From Verrucomicrobiota bacterium (lineage in GTDB: Bacteria; Verrucomicrobiota; Verrucomicrobiia; Opitutales; Oceanipulchritudinaceae): DNA of 38,267 nucleotides. Below the pieces are notes generated by a model. That model was not told the origin of the DNA and did not search any database. It saw only the letters and a program-made list of their open reading frames with translations. Of this stretch, positions 1 through 7,889 are shown in pieces. The stretch is from assembly GCA_009908535.1 (NCBI GenBank), contig JAAAOD010000043.1, forward strand, positions 1 to 38,267, in the 5' to 3' direction. Each line of letters starts with the position of its first letter. The stretch's first letter is position 1. A program made the position numbers and the translations under genes.

Positions 1-32
1 AGTAAAAGCTGCTCGCGGAAGGCTGAGGCGGG

Positions 33-935
33 ATGGCCTTCCGTCCCGAGCGCGACGTCCCGCTCGCACCGCTGACGACTTGGAAAATCGGCGGCCCGGC
101 GGAATGGTATGCCGCGCCGCGGACACGCGAAGACCTGCTCGCCGCGCTTGCATGGGCGAAAACGGAAGGATGTCCGCTGACGATCCTTGGCCGCGGCTCC
201 AATGTTCTTCTGCCCGACGAGGGCCTTTCCGGCCTCACGGTCGTGCTCCGTCACTACGCGCCGGAGACGGTCCTTCACGGGGAGGCGGGGGACGGGAGCC
301 GCCTTTTTGAAACGGGTGCGGGATTTTCGCTGCCCCGGCTGGCGCGGGAGGCGGCCGCGGCCGGCTATGGCGGTTACAGCTTCTACATCGGGATTCCCGG
401 AACGGTTGGCGGGGCTGTGGTCATGAATGCCGGCTTCGGGCCGGGGGACGAACGGCAGACGGCCCACCGCTGCGAGGAAGTGGAGGCGCTTCGCCCGGGC
501 GAAGCGCCGCGCTGGCGTCCGTACGCCGACTTCGGACCGACGTACCGCCATACCGCCTTGATCGGAAGCGACGCCGTCGTCCTCACCGCGCGCTTCCGCT
601 TCCGTGAACGTGCGAGCGCGGAATCCCTGCGCCAGGCCACGGCGGAGCACCTTGCCATGCGCAAGCGCATGCAACCGCTGACGCGGCCGACGGCGGGCTC
701 CGTCTTCAAGGGGACTTCCGAGGGGCAGCCCGCGGGACGCCTCATCGACGAAGCCGGTTTGAAGGGTCTCCGCATCGGCGGTGCGGTGGTTTCTGAGAAG
801 CACGCCAACTGGATCGAGAACCACGGTGGAGCGACGGCGGCGGATGTGCGGGCCCTCATCGTGCGTATCCAGGAACGGGTACAGGCGCGCACGGGTATTT
901 TCCTTGAGCCGGAGGTGCGGATGCTTACCCCTTGA
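33..935 (+). CDS. murB: UDP-N-acetylenolpyruvoylglucosamine reductase (MurB)
   Basis: Reduces UDP-GlcNAc-enolpyruvate to UDP-MurNAc with NADPH and FAD, in cytoplasmic peptidoglycan precursor synthesis. The 300-residue protein shows the FAD-binding motif LGRGSNVLL at about 52-60, the conserved IGIPGTVGGAVVMNAG stretch near 118-133, the GSVFKG motif with the expected catalytic Ser near 223, and the C-terminal LEPEVRML with the expected catalytic Glu near 294. The length fits the short MurB class. The ATG at 33 has a purine-rich GAGGCGGG directly upstream. In many bacteria murB sits in the dcw cluster beside murC or ddl, so the left flank is probably cell-wall genes, but only 32 nt are visible. 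The next gene begins 6 nt downstream, so the two may be co-transcribed. The identification is secure. Confidence 0.96.
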   Translation: MAFRPERDVPLAPLTTWKIGGPAEWYAAPRTREDLLAALAWAKTEGCPLTILGRGSNVLLPDEGLSGLTVVLRHYAPETVLHGEAGDGSRLFETGAGFSLPRLAREAAAAGYGGYSFYIGIPGTVGGAVVMNAGFGPGDERQTAHRCEEVEALRPGEAPRWRPYADFGPTYRHTALIGSDAVVLTARFRFRERASAESLRQATAEHLAMRKRMQPLTRPTAGSVFKGTSEGQPAGRLIDEAGLKGLRIGGAVVSEKHANWIENHGGATAADVRALIVRIQERVQARTGIFLEPEVRMLTP

Positions 936-941
936 CGGGAC

Positions 942-1919
942 ATGAAAGCCTTTATTACCGGGATCACGGGCCAGGACGGCTCCTATCTGACCGAGCTGCT
1001 CCTCGAGAAAGGCTACACCGTACACGGCCTTGTCCGCCGCCCGGAAAACCTGCCCTACGGCAACCTTGCCGCATTTGTCGCCGATGAATCGATTTACAAT
1101 GAGCGGCTTTTTCTCCACATCGGATCGTTCGAGGACGCTACCCACCTGCGCCGGCTGATCGTCCGCGCGCAACCGGATGAATTTTACCACCTCGCCGCGC
1201 AGAGCAGCCCGCGCGTCAGCCTCGAGCTGCCGGAGACTACGGTGGAGAGTGTGGGCATGGCGACGGTTCGGCTTCTGGAGATCCTGCGCGACCTCGATCA
1301 TCCCCCCAAGTTCCTCTACGCTTCCTCCTCGGAAATTTTCGGATCGCCGCCCCATTCCCCGCAGGACGAAGGCACCCCGGTGATTCCCTCCACCCCCTAC
1401 GGGGCGGCCAAGGCCTTTTCCATGCAGATGGCCCGGATCTACCGCTCCGCCTACGGCCTGCAAACCTGTTCGGCCATCCTCTACAACCACGAATCCGTTC
1501 GCCGTAGTGGCGGATTCGTGACAATGAAGATCGCGCGCGCAGCCGCCCGCATCAAGGCGGGCCTGCAGCAGCGCCTCGAGCTGGGCAGCCTCGAGGGCCG
1601 GCGCGACTGGGGCTGGGCGCAGGATTATGTCCACGGCATGTGGCTGATGCTGCAGCAGGAGGCCGTGGACGACTTCATTCTCGCCACCGGTCGCCTTCAC
1701 AGCGTGCAGGACGTCGTCCGCGTCGCCTTTGAAGCGGTCGATCTCAACTGGCAGGACTACGTCGACCATGACGCCGCCCTTGTCACGGCGGTGGAACCGA
1801 CCTCCCTCTGCGGCAATCCCGGCAAGGCGCAACGGATCCTCGGCTGGCGCAATACCGTTCCCTTCGAGGAGATCATCCGGAGGATGGTCCGGCACGAAGC
1901 TGGAAAAATCCCCGCCTGA
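942..1919 (+). CDS. gmd: GDP-mannose 4,6-dehydratase
   Basis: Extended SDR enzyme expected to convert GDP-D-mannose to GDP-4-keto-6-deoxy-D-mannose, the precursor of GDP-fucose, GDP-rhamnose and related sugars. The NADP-binding motif TGITGQDG is at residues 6-13. The SSSEIFG strand carries the active-site Ser/Glu region, and TPYGAAK gives the catalytic Tyr153-x3-Lys157. Gmd-specific signatures follow: the YNHES and FVTMKIARA stretch and LGSLEGRRDWGWAQDYV. At 325 residues it is somewhat shorter than typical Gmd (about 340-370). It starts 6 nt after murB and precedes the EPS gene cluster, so it probably supplies that pathway. No neighbouring gene is an obvious GDP-fucose synthase or GDP-4-keto-6-deoxymannose reductase, so the final sugar is unknown. 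Family-level confidence is high. Confidence 0.9.
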   Translation: MKAFITGITGQDGSYLTELLLEKGYTVHGLVRRPENLPYGNLAAFVADESIYNERLFLHIGSFEDATHLRRLIVRAQPDEFYHLAAQSSPRVSLELPETTVESVGMATVRLLEILRDLDHPPKFLYASSSEIFGSPPHSPQDEGTPVIPSTPYGAAKAFSMQMARIYRSAYGLQTCSAILYNHESVRRSGGFVTMKIARAAARIKAGLQQRLELGSLEGRRDWGWAQDYVHGMWLMLQQEAVDDFILATGRLHSVQDVVRVAFEAVDLNWQDYVDHDAALVTAVEPTSLCGNPGKAQRILGWRNTVPFEEIIRRMVRHEAGKIPA

Positions 1920-1959
1920 AACCCGCCCGCGACACAAGCTTTTCAAGAGATCCTGCGGT

Positions 1960-1996
1960 AAAAAAAGAAGAAGGCCGGGGGGTGCCGGCCTTCTTC
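1960..1996 (-). terminator. Rho-independent terminator (minus strand)
   Basis: A perfect 12-bp inverted repeat (GAAGAAGGCCGG at 1967-1978 and CCGGCCTTCTTC at 1985-1996) with a 6-nt loop. Read on the minus strand, the stem is followed at once by seven T (A-tract 1960-1966 on the plus strand). It would terminate the small minus-strand gene that ends at 2044. The hairpin may also attenuate plus-strand transcription leaving gmd, but that side lacks a clean T-tract. Confidence 0.8.
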
Positions 1997-2043
1997 TAAC
2001 CTACGGGATTCTCCGCTAAAGGATTGACTGTCGCAAACTCAAC

Positions 2044-2250
2044 CTACTCTTGCCTGTGAAAATCCCGCAAAGACTTACCCTCCAGAAAGCTAGTCGTTTC
2101 CAATGTTGCGACCAGACCGATCCACGTCAGCATAAAAAGAACCACTGCCTGCGACATGGGGAGCCGCATAAGGGAGCAGACGCTGGCGACAGCCAGGCTG
2201 GCCAAGCCAACAACGATAAAAACAAATAACTTTTTGGAGATAACAATCAT
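2044..2250 (-). CDS. Small predicted membrane protein, hypothetical
   Basis: A 68-residue reading frame starting at ATG 2250 on the minus strand. I do not recognise a family. The protein begins MIVISKKLFVF and has two hydrophobic segments, at about residues 8-24 and 32-48. The first is preceded by Lys-Lys, and the second is followed by a polar tail ending LRDFHRQE, so it could be a two-helix inner-membrane hairpin. Support for a real gene is the strong minus-strand terminator 48 nt beyond its stop and the otherwise empty 464-nt gap. Against it, no clear Shine-Dalgarno precedes the ATG and the gene opposes all its neighbours. The frame stays open upstream to 2454, but that part overlaps the next plus-strand gene and has no membrane-protein character. 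Confidence 0.5.
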   Translation of the reverse strand: MIVISKKLFVFIVVGLASLAVASVCSLMRLPMSQAVVLFMLTWIGLVATLETTSFLEGKSLRDFHRQE

Positions 2251-2383
2251 TTGGGGTACGCGGGAAACGTGGAGGCTTCCGCAACGCTCGTCAACGCCAA
2301 AAACAACAATATTTTGGTGAGCGGACAAATAAAGTGATAAGCGGCCGAGGGCCTTCAATTGGCAGGAACGGGCTTGCCCCGGC
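2251..2383 (+). promoter_or_regulatory. Probable leader/promoter region of the EPS operon with inverted repeat
   Basis: This AT-richer stretch lies between the small minus-strand gene and the first gene of the long plus-strand operon, so it is the natural place for the operon promoter. It contains an imperfect palindrome, CGCCAAAA at 2295-2302 and TTTTGGTG at 2312-2319 (8 pairs, one G-T), with a 9-nt AT-rich loop. That could be a regulator site or an RNA hairpin. I see no convincing -35/-10 pair, so promoter placement is inferred from position only. Confidence 0.35.
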
Positions 2384-3556
2384 ATGGATGCGTGCCCTAA
2401 TGCGGAGAGGAAAGTTGCTGTCGTGAAGGAACGCCACTCATTCGCCGCCACCAATCCCTGCCATGTTTACGATCTGGCCCTCGCTTTGGGGGAGATGGGG
2501 GCGCTTGGGACCTACCTGAGCGGCTATCCCCGGTGGCGGTTGCGGCCGCCGGCGGGATTCCCGCTGCGGTCACGCAGCTGGCGGACCCTGGTGACCTACG
2601 GTCTGCAACGGTTTCCGGAATTCCTGCGCCCGGCCGATGACGCCGTTTTCCGCTGGCAGGACCGGGGTTTTGACAAGGCGGCTTCGGCGCTGCTGCCGGA
2701 GGAGGGCTTTCTCCACGGGCTTCCGGGGCAATGCCGCGCCCTCTTCCGGGCGGCACGGCAGCGCTCCCTTCCCACGGTCCTGAACCATGCCATGGGGCCG
2801 CTGGAGCAGCAGCGCAAACTGGTCGCTCCGGAGTATGAACGGGCGGGCCTGAGCCTTGAGAAGCAGGTGCCGCTTCCGGCGCATTACCTCGACCGTCTGC
2901 AGGAGGAGCGGGAACTGGCTGACTGGCACTGCGTGGCCTCCACCGTGGTCCGTGACCAGCTGGTGGCGGACGGCATGCCGCGGGAGAAGATCTGGGTGGT
3001 TCCCTACGGCGCGGACGGGCGCCTCTTTGCCAAGCGGGATTGCGTTCCGAAGGGCCCGTTCCGCATCTGTTTCGCCGGTCGGCAGAGCCTGCGCAAAGGC
3101 ATTCATTATTTGCTCCAGGCCCTGAAGGAAACCGATTCCACCGGATGGGAATTGCACTGCTTCGGGATGACCTTCCGGGAGACGGCAGCGGATTTTGCCA
3201 GCTACGGGGGGCGGGCCACCGTCCGCCAGCGTGGATCCGTCGCGCAGGCCGAACTGGCGAAGGAACTGCGGCAGATGGATGTTCTGGTCCTGCCCTCGGC
3301 GGAGGAGGCCTTCGGCCTGGTTGTGGTACAGGCACTGCAGGTGGGGGTTCCCTGCATTGTCAGCGAACGGGTGGGGGCGAAGGACCTGTTGCGCGAGGGG
3401 GAAACCGGGGAGGTGGTTCCCTTCGGCAACCCCGCCGCCCTCGCTGACGCGCTGCGGCGCTGGGCGCGGCAGCGGCGAACGGTTCCGGACGCGTTTCCCT
3501 GGACGCAAAGCGCGGAGAAACTGCTCGAAGAAGCCCAGGCCCACGATGAGCGATAA
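2384..3556 (+). CDS. Glycosyltransferase family 4 protein
   Basis: A 390-residue GT-B fold glycosyltransferase, probably cytoplasmic or peripheral to the inner membrane, adding a sugar to a lipid-linked EPS intermediate. The C-terminal nucleotide-sugar domain starts near WVVPYGAD (about 206) and continues with FRICFAGRQSLRKGIHYLL. It ends with the GT4 donor-site region VLVLPSAEEAFGLVVVQAL and the usual G-V-P-C-I-V-S strand. In the E-x7-E motif the first Glu (308) is present but the second is Gln (316), which is uncommon. The ATG at 2384 is chosen because the first beta strand (KVAVVKE) follows it. It is the first gene of the 25-gene run, and its stop overlaps the next gene by 11 nt. Donor and acceptor cannot be read from sequence. 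Confidence 0.85.
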   Translation: MDACPNAERKVAVVKERHSFAATNPCHVYDLALALGEMGALGTYLSGYPRWRLRPPAGFPLRSRSWRTLVTYGLQRFPEFLRPADDAVFRWQDRGFDKAASALLPEEGFLHGLPGQCRALFRAARQRSLPTVLNHAMGPLEQQRKLVAPEYERAGLSLEKQVPLPAHYLDRLQEERELADWHCVASTVVRDQLVADGMPREKIWVVPYGADGRLFAKRDCVPKGPFRICFAGRQSLRKGIHYLLQALKETDSTGWELHCFGMTFRETAADFASYGGRATVRQRGSVAQAELAKELRQMDVLVLPSAEEAFGLVVVQALQVGVPCIVSERVGAKDLLREGETGEVVPFGNPAALADALRRWARQRRTVPDAFPWTQSAEKLLEEAQAHDER

Positions 3557-4976
3557 CAACAATATTGGACCCAGTCCGGCGGGAACGATCCTGCTGCTGG
3601 CCGCCTGTGTCATTGGTTATTTCCTGAGCACCGTGGAGGCAACCTCTTCGAAGATGGCCGGCCAGGTCAGCATGGTGCTGTTAGGCGCCATCGCCATCAG
3701 CCTGCTCTTCGACATGAAAGCGGGGATCCGCAACCTCATCCGGGTCGATATTTTCGCCCTCATCGCCTTCTATTTTCTTACTTTCTTTGAATTTCTTTTC
3801 CCGCAGAGCAAGTTCGACCTACTCGTCATTCCGGAACACGTCGTTACGGCCACCCAGCTCGCTCTCCTTGGATTCGCCACCATGGCCATCGGACGGCATA
3901 TCAACCTCTTTCCCCGCCGTTGGCTGGAACCGATCGGGGCGGTGAAGATCCGCGACGGGGATTTCCTCATCATCTATTTTGGAGCGGCCTTTCTGAATTT
4001 CCTGCCGATGTTTCTGGCGGTGGATTTCAATCCGGTAACCTGGGCCAACGAGCTGCTGGAGCCGCGTTTCACCCAGCCATGGAGCCGCGGACGTTACGGG
4101 AGCCTTGCGACGCTGCTGAATGAATTGAAACTCCTCGGTTACGTCATGCCCCCGCTGGCAGGGGTCATTTTCGCACGGCGCAAGCATTACAACATCGTCC
4201 CCCTTGTTCTTATCGCGTTGACGATGCTCATGCTCTATTTCGTGGCCTTCGCGGGGGGAACGCGCAACGTCCTCGCCATTCAACTGGCGGGGTTGCTCGG
4301 GGGCTACTTTGTCATCCAGCCCAAAATCCGCTTTGTCCCCATGGCGATCACCGTTCTGGCCTTCGGCGTGAGCTTCCTGTATCTGGCTGAACGAATGCTG
4401 GAGTTTCGGGAGATGGGGCTGCGGCAGTATGTGGAAGGCGGATATTACCAGCCCGGCTACCGCGAAATCGCCGATACCTACCTTGCGGGTGCCTACGAGC
4501 AGCCGAAGGAATCGGGATACATGGTGGATTACAATCTCTGGCGAATATCCCAGATGGTGGCGGCGTTTCCCGAGGTATACGATTTCATCGGCTTCAACAT
4601 GCCCTATGTCGCGATAACCAAACCGGTGCCGCGGGCCTTCTGGCCCGGAAAACCGAAGGATCTGAAAGTAGGGCTCGAGGAAGTCGTGGGCGCCGAGGGC
4701 TACACCGTCGCCTGTACCTGGATGGGGGAGGCCTTCATTGCGGGGGGAGGCCTTTGGATCGTCATCGTCGGGCTCATGATCGGGGCCTTCTGCTGCTTCT
4801 GGAACGGACTGGCGACCTACCTTCACTCGACTTTTGCGCTCATTGTTTTTGCGAGCGGGTTCTATGCCGTGTTGCTTCTGATGCGGAGCCTGATGTTTTT
4901 TACAACGGCCTTGCTGCCCTCCATAGCCTTGATCATCATGGGAATAATTCTTTACAAGACGCGGGGGGTAAAATGA
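3546..4976 (+). CDS. Wzy-like O-antigen/EPS repeat-unit polymerase
   Basis: A 476-residue polytopic inner-membrane protein with about ten or more hydrophobic segments from residue 15 to the C-terminus. The central GGTRNVLAIQ motif (about 238) followed by a long soluble loop, and the later VPRAFWPGKPKD motif (about 360-372), are typical of Wzy-type oligosaccharide repeat-unit polymerases. These join lipid-linked repeat units at the periplasmic face. The ATG at 3546 is chosen because it overlaps the previous gene by 11 nt and gives a normal N-terminus ahead of the first membrane helix; the frame stays open upstream, but only as out-of-frame sequence inside the glycosyltransferase gene. Its stop overlaps the next start (ATGA). 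Wzy proteins diverge strongly, so O-antigen ligase is an alternative, but the motif set favours polymerase. Confidence 0.8.
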   Translation: MSDNNNIGPSPAGTILLLAACVIGYFLSTVEATSSKMAGQVSMVLLGAIAISLLFDMKAGIRNLIRVDIFALIAFYFLTFFEFLFPQSKFDLLVIPEHVVTATQLALLGFATMAIGRHINLFPRRWLEPIGAVKIRDGDFLIIYFGAAFLNFLPMFLAVDFNPVTWANELLEPRFTQPWSRGRYGSLATLLNELKLLGYVMPPLAGVIFARRKHYNIVPLVLIALTMLMLYFVAFAGGTRNVLAIQLAGLLGGYFVIQPKIRFVPMAITVLAFGVSFLYLAERMLEFREMGLRQYVEGGYYQPGYREIADTYLAGAYEQPKESGYMVDYNLWRISQMVAAFPEVYDFIGFNMPYVAITKPVPRAFWPGKPKDLKVGLEEVVGAEGYTVACTWMGEAFIAGGGLWIVIVGLMIGAFCCFWNGLATYLHSTFALIVFASGFYAVLLLMRSLMFFTTALLPSIALIIMGIILYKTRGVK

Positions 4977-5569
4977 CCGATTTTCAACGCGAGGAAATTT
5001 TCAGCGCCCGCCTGCACCGCGGCAACGAGAACTACCGACCCGAGGAATACCGCAGGCGGGTGTTGTGGATGGCTCTGCGGGGCCCATTGCGGCTTCTTCC
5101 CCGGTTCTGCTACGAGACACGCAACCGAATCCTCCGAGCGTTCGGGGCACGCATTGGAAGGGAGGTCCGTATCTATGCGGACGTGGATATCTTCTTTCCA
5201 TGGAATCTCGAGATCGGGGACGAGGTCACCATCGGCCCCCGGGTCCAACTGTATTCCCTTGGGCCGATTCGGATCGGAGCGGGGACGATGATCTCCTACG
5301 GGGCGCATTTCTGCGCCGGGACCCATGACTACACCCGTCGCAACCTGCCTTTGCTGAAGCCGGAGATCCGTCTCGGGGCGGGGATCTGGGTTTGTACGGA
5401 TGCCTTCATTGGCCCGGGCGTGGAGATCGGGGACTTCAGTATCGTGGGGGCGCGCGCGGTCGTCCTGAAATCCTTTCCCTCCCTCAGCATTCTCGGGGGC
5501 AATCCGGCCCGCAAGGTAAAGGACCGGCCGCTGCCGTCGGACAGCCGGTCGAGGGAGGCCACGTCGTGA
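4973..5569 (+). CDS. Hexapeptide-repeat (LbH) acyltransferase, WcaF-like
   Basis: A 198-residue left-handed beta-helix protein, probably an O-acetyltransferase modifying an EPS sugar with acetyl-CoA. Residues about 60-185 show the hexapeptide pattern: LEIGDEVTIGPRVQL, IRIGAGTMISYGAHFCAG, IRLGAGIWVCTDAFIGPGVEIGDFSIVGARAVV. The region includes the HDYT segment carrying the expected catalytic His, and it ends in the familiar GGNPARKVKDR. The helical N-terminus (YRPEEYRRRVLWMALRGPLRLLP) resembles the colanic-acid WcaF group. ATG 4973 overlaps the polymerase stop by 4 nt (ATGA), which settles the start. Substrate and acyl group are not determinable. Confidence 0.85.
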   Translation: MTDFQREEIFSARLHRGNENYRPEEYRRRVLWMALRGPLRLLPRFCYETRNRILRAFGARIGREVRIYADVDIFFPWNLEIGDEVTIGPRVQLYSLGPIRIGAGTMISYGAHFCAGTHDYTRRNLPLLKPEIRLGAGIWVCTDAFIGPGVEIGDFSIVGARAVVLKSFPSLSILGGNPARKVKDRPLPSDSRSREATS

Positions 5570-6813
5570 GCGGGGGTCGCCTGATTTTTCTCAACCGCTT
5601 TTTCTGGCCCGACCAGAGCGCGACGGCCCAGTTGTTGACGGATCTCGCCACCCGCCTGGCCTCCGAGGGCGAGGCGGAAGTGCTGGTCGTCACGAGTCGG
5701 CTCGATTATGCGGATAGCCGTCGCAGCTATGCGGCACGGGAGGAAAAGGAGGGGGTCCGCATCCGCCGGCTCTGGTCGACCCGTTTCGGGCGGGGCCGGT
5801 TGCCGGGGCGTGTTCTCGATTACCTGACGATCTACGCCTCCTTTTTCCTCTTCCTTCTCCGCGAGGCGCGTCCGGAAGACCGGGTTGTCCTGAAAACGGA
5901 TCCGCCCCTTCTCACGGTTCCGGGGATGCTGGCCCGGGCCCTGCGCCCCTTCCGGATGGTGGCCTGGTGCCAGGACCTTTTCCCCGAAGTGGCGATGGCG
6001 GGCATGCGCCTTCCGGGCTGGGGTCAGGCCGCCCTGCGGTGCCTGGCCAAGGTGCGCGACGGCAGCCTGCGCAGGGCGGAGGCCGTGGTCGTGCTCGGGG
6101 AGGACATGCAGCGCTACCTGGAGAGGCGGGGCCTGCCGCGCGAGCGGCTCCACATCATTCCCAACTGGTCCATCCAGCGCGAGGAAGGCGGTGGGCCGGA
6201 GCCATTGGAATTGCGCAGGCGCTGGGGCATCGGGGAGGAACCTTTCGTTGTCGGTTATTCCGGAAACCTTGGTCGCGCGCATGACCACAGGACGGTTCTC
6301 GCCGCCGCCCGGGAGTTCTCGGAAGAGGCGGGCAGAGTGGTATTCCTCTGCGTCGGCGGCGGGCACGGCTATGAGCGCCTGCAGCGGGAGGCCGCCGAGG
6401 AGGGGCTTTCCGGTCTTTTCCATTTTCAGGCCTATGTGGACCGGGCGGAGCTACACGCCTCCCTGCGTGTACCCGAGGTGCACTGGTTCAGCCTCCGCCC
6501 CGCGCTGACGCCTTACCTCTATCCAAGCAAATTTGCGGGAATCCTGCAGGCGGGACGGCCGGTTATTTTTGTCGGAAAAGCCTCCTCCGCGATCGCTGCG
6601 ATGACCGAGGCGGAGGGAATCGGTTCGGCCGTGGAGGAAGGGGATGGGAGCGGCTTCGCCGCCAGCGTGCGGGCCTTGCTCGCCGATCCTGCCGGACGCA
6701 GGGAAGCGGGCCGGCGTGCGTATGCGCTATGGGAACGGGACTTCCGGCGCCGGGACCGGCTGCAGGACTGGAGTGCCTTACTGAAAGGGGGAGAGGGGCC
6801 GTGCAGCGCATGA
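5566..6813 (+). CDS. Glycosyltransferase family 4, WcaI/WbuB-like
   Basis: A 415-residue GT-B glycosyltransferase resembling the WcaI/WbuB group of colanic acid and O-antigen enzymes. It begins with the characteristic LIFLNRFFWPDQSATAQLL. The middle region has VAWCQDLFPEVA and a GYSGNLGRAHD strand near residue 235. The C-terminal donor site reads YPSKFAGILQAGRPVIFVG, the typical form in this subfamily, where a PSK-F-GIL-AGRPV block takes the place of a classic E-x7-E. The GTG start at 5566 is selected because it overlaps the preceding stop (GTGA) and begins directly at the conserved N-terminal strand. It ends in an overlap with the next gene. In related loci these enzymes transfer an amino sugar or fucose, but the donor here is unknown. 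Confidence 0.87.
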   Translation: MSGGRLIFLNRFFWPDQSATAQLLTDLATRLASEGEAEVLVVTSRLDYADSRRSYAAREEKEGVRIRRLWSTRFGRGRLPGRVLDYLTIYASFFLFLLREARPEDRVVLKTDPPLLTVPGMLARALRPFRMVAWCQDLFPEVAMAGMRLPGWGQAALRCLAKVRDGSLRRAEAVVVLGEDMQRYLERRGLPRERLHIIPNWSIQREEGGGPEPLELRRRWGIGEEPFVVGYSGNLGRAHDHRTVLAAAREFSEEAGRVVFLCVGGGHGYERLQREAAEEGLSGLFHFQAYVDRAELHASLRVPEVHWFSLRPALTPYLYPSKFAGILQAGRPVIFVGKASSAIAAMTEAEGIGSAVEEGDGSGFAASVRALLADPAGRREAGRRAYALWERDFRRRDRLQDWSALLKGGEGPCSA

Positions 6814-7889
6814 CACCGGCACCGGTCCTCGTTGTCTGGGACCGGATCGGGGATTATCACCGGGCGCGTCTGGCCGCGCTGGAGGCACAGCTTCCGCCCG
6901 GAGCGGTTCTTTATGCCGATCTTGGCGGTGCCGATCAACTGTACGGCTGGAAGAGCGAAAACGGTGGCGAGCGCTACTTCCTCCTTTCCGAAAAGCCGAT
7001 TGAATCGGCCGATTTCCTTCGCCGCGTTCTACGTTTCTGGAAAATCCTGCGGCAGGAAAAGCCCCGTGCGCTCGCCCTTTCCGGCTACGGACGTGCGTCC
7101 TACCTAGCCTTTCTTCTGCTGGGAAAGGTCCACCGCTGCCGCATCACCCTTTTCGCGGAATCATGGTACGGCAAAGGCGGTTTCCGGGACCGGCTCAAGG
7201 GTGCGCTCCTGCGCCTCAGCGGTTGCCGGTTCCTGCTTTCCGGCCAGCGGGCCCTCGCCCATTTCCGTGACCGCTTAGGGGTGCCCGCCAAGCGGCTTTT
7301 TCTCCCGTACAGTGTCGTCGACAACGCTCATTTTGCGGCGGCTTCCGGCGGCGCCTTCAGGGAACGGGAGCCGGTGTTCCTGTGCGTGGCCCGCTTCAGC
7401 CCCGAGAAGGATCTTTCCACCCTGCTGGAGGCCTTTCTTTCCTCCTCGGCACGCCGGACCCATCGGCTCCGGCTCCTCGGCGGGGGACCGCAGAAGGCGG
7501 CGCTGCAACGGCAGGCCGAGGGGGTGGAAGAGGTGGAATTTCTCGACTGGGTCGGATATGACGAACTGCCCGGGCATTACGGGCGGGCGCGTTTTTTTAT
7601 CCTCCCCAGTCGTTTCGAACCCTGGGGACTGGTCGTCAACGAGGCGATGGCGGCGGCCTTGCCCGTGATTCTCAGCGACGCCTGTGGTTGTGCCCCCGAC
7701 CTTGCCCGAAAGGAAAACGGGGAGGTCGTTCCGTCCGGGGATGTTGACGCGCTGCGGGACATCCTCGACCGCATGGCGGCGCTGCCGGAGGAGGAATGGG
7801 CGCGGCGGAGTCATGCTTCCCGTGCCATCGTGGAGGAGTATTCCTGCGGGGCATGGGCCCGGAACCTCTGCCGGAGCCTGCAGCCGTGA
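6810..7889 (+). CDS. Glycosyltransferase family 4 protein
   Basis: A 359-residue GT-B glycosyltransferase. The N-terminal half (LVVWDRIGDYHRARLAALE, then LFAESWYGKGGFRDRLKGALL) is the acceptor domain. The donor domain opens at LPYSVVDNAHF and shows FLCVARFSPEKDLSTLLEAF. It keeps an intact E-x7-E in FEPWGLVVNEAMAAALPV. Two starts are possible. ATG 6810 overlaps the previous stop as ATGA. GTG 6801, three codons earlier, has the better-spaced GGGGAGAGG ribosome-binding site. The difference is only MQR- at the N-terminus. The gene ends in a GTGA overlap with the next glycosyltransferase, so translation of this group of genes is probably coupled. Confidence 0.86.
   Translation: MTPAPVLVVWDRIGDYHRARLAALEAQLPPGAVLYADLGGADQLYGWKSENGGERYFLLSEKPIESADFLRRVLRFWKILRQEKPRALALSGYGRASYLAFLLLGKVHRCRITLFAESWYGKGGFRDRLKGALLRLSGCRFLLSGQRALAHFRDRLGVPAKRLFLPYSVVDNAHFAAASGGAFREREPVFLCVARFSPEKDLSTLLEAFLSSSARRTHRLRLLGGGPQKAALQRQAEGVEEVEFLDWVGYDELPGHYGRARFFILPSRFEPWGLVVNEAMAAALPVILSDACGCAPDLARKENGEVVPSGDVDALRDILDRMAALPEEEWARRSHASRAIVEEYSCGAWARNLCRSLQP

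Noticed and set aside
1-32. Possible end of murC: AAG CTG CTC GCG GAA GGC TGA just before murB reads like a C-terminal KLLAEG
   Set aside because: An in-frame TAA at 3-5 precedes it and only 32 nt are visible, so no gene can be supported.
2251-2454. Upstream extension of the small minus-strand membrane protein gene to a start at 2454
   Set aside because: It overlaps the glycosyltransferase start and the extra 68 residues do not resemble a signal or membrane segment.
3819-4826. Open frame of 335 codons on the minus strand opposite the polymerase gene
   Set aside because: Rich in His, Pro and charged residues, as expected for the complement of membrane-protein codons; no start context or domain.
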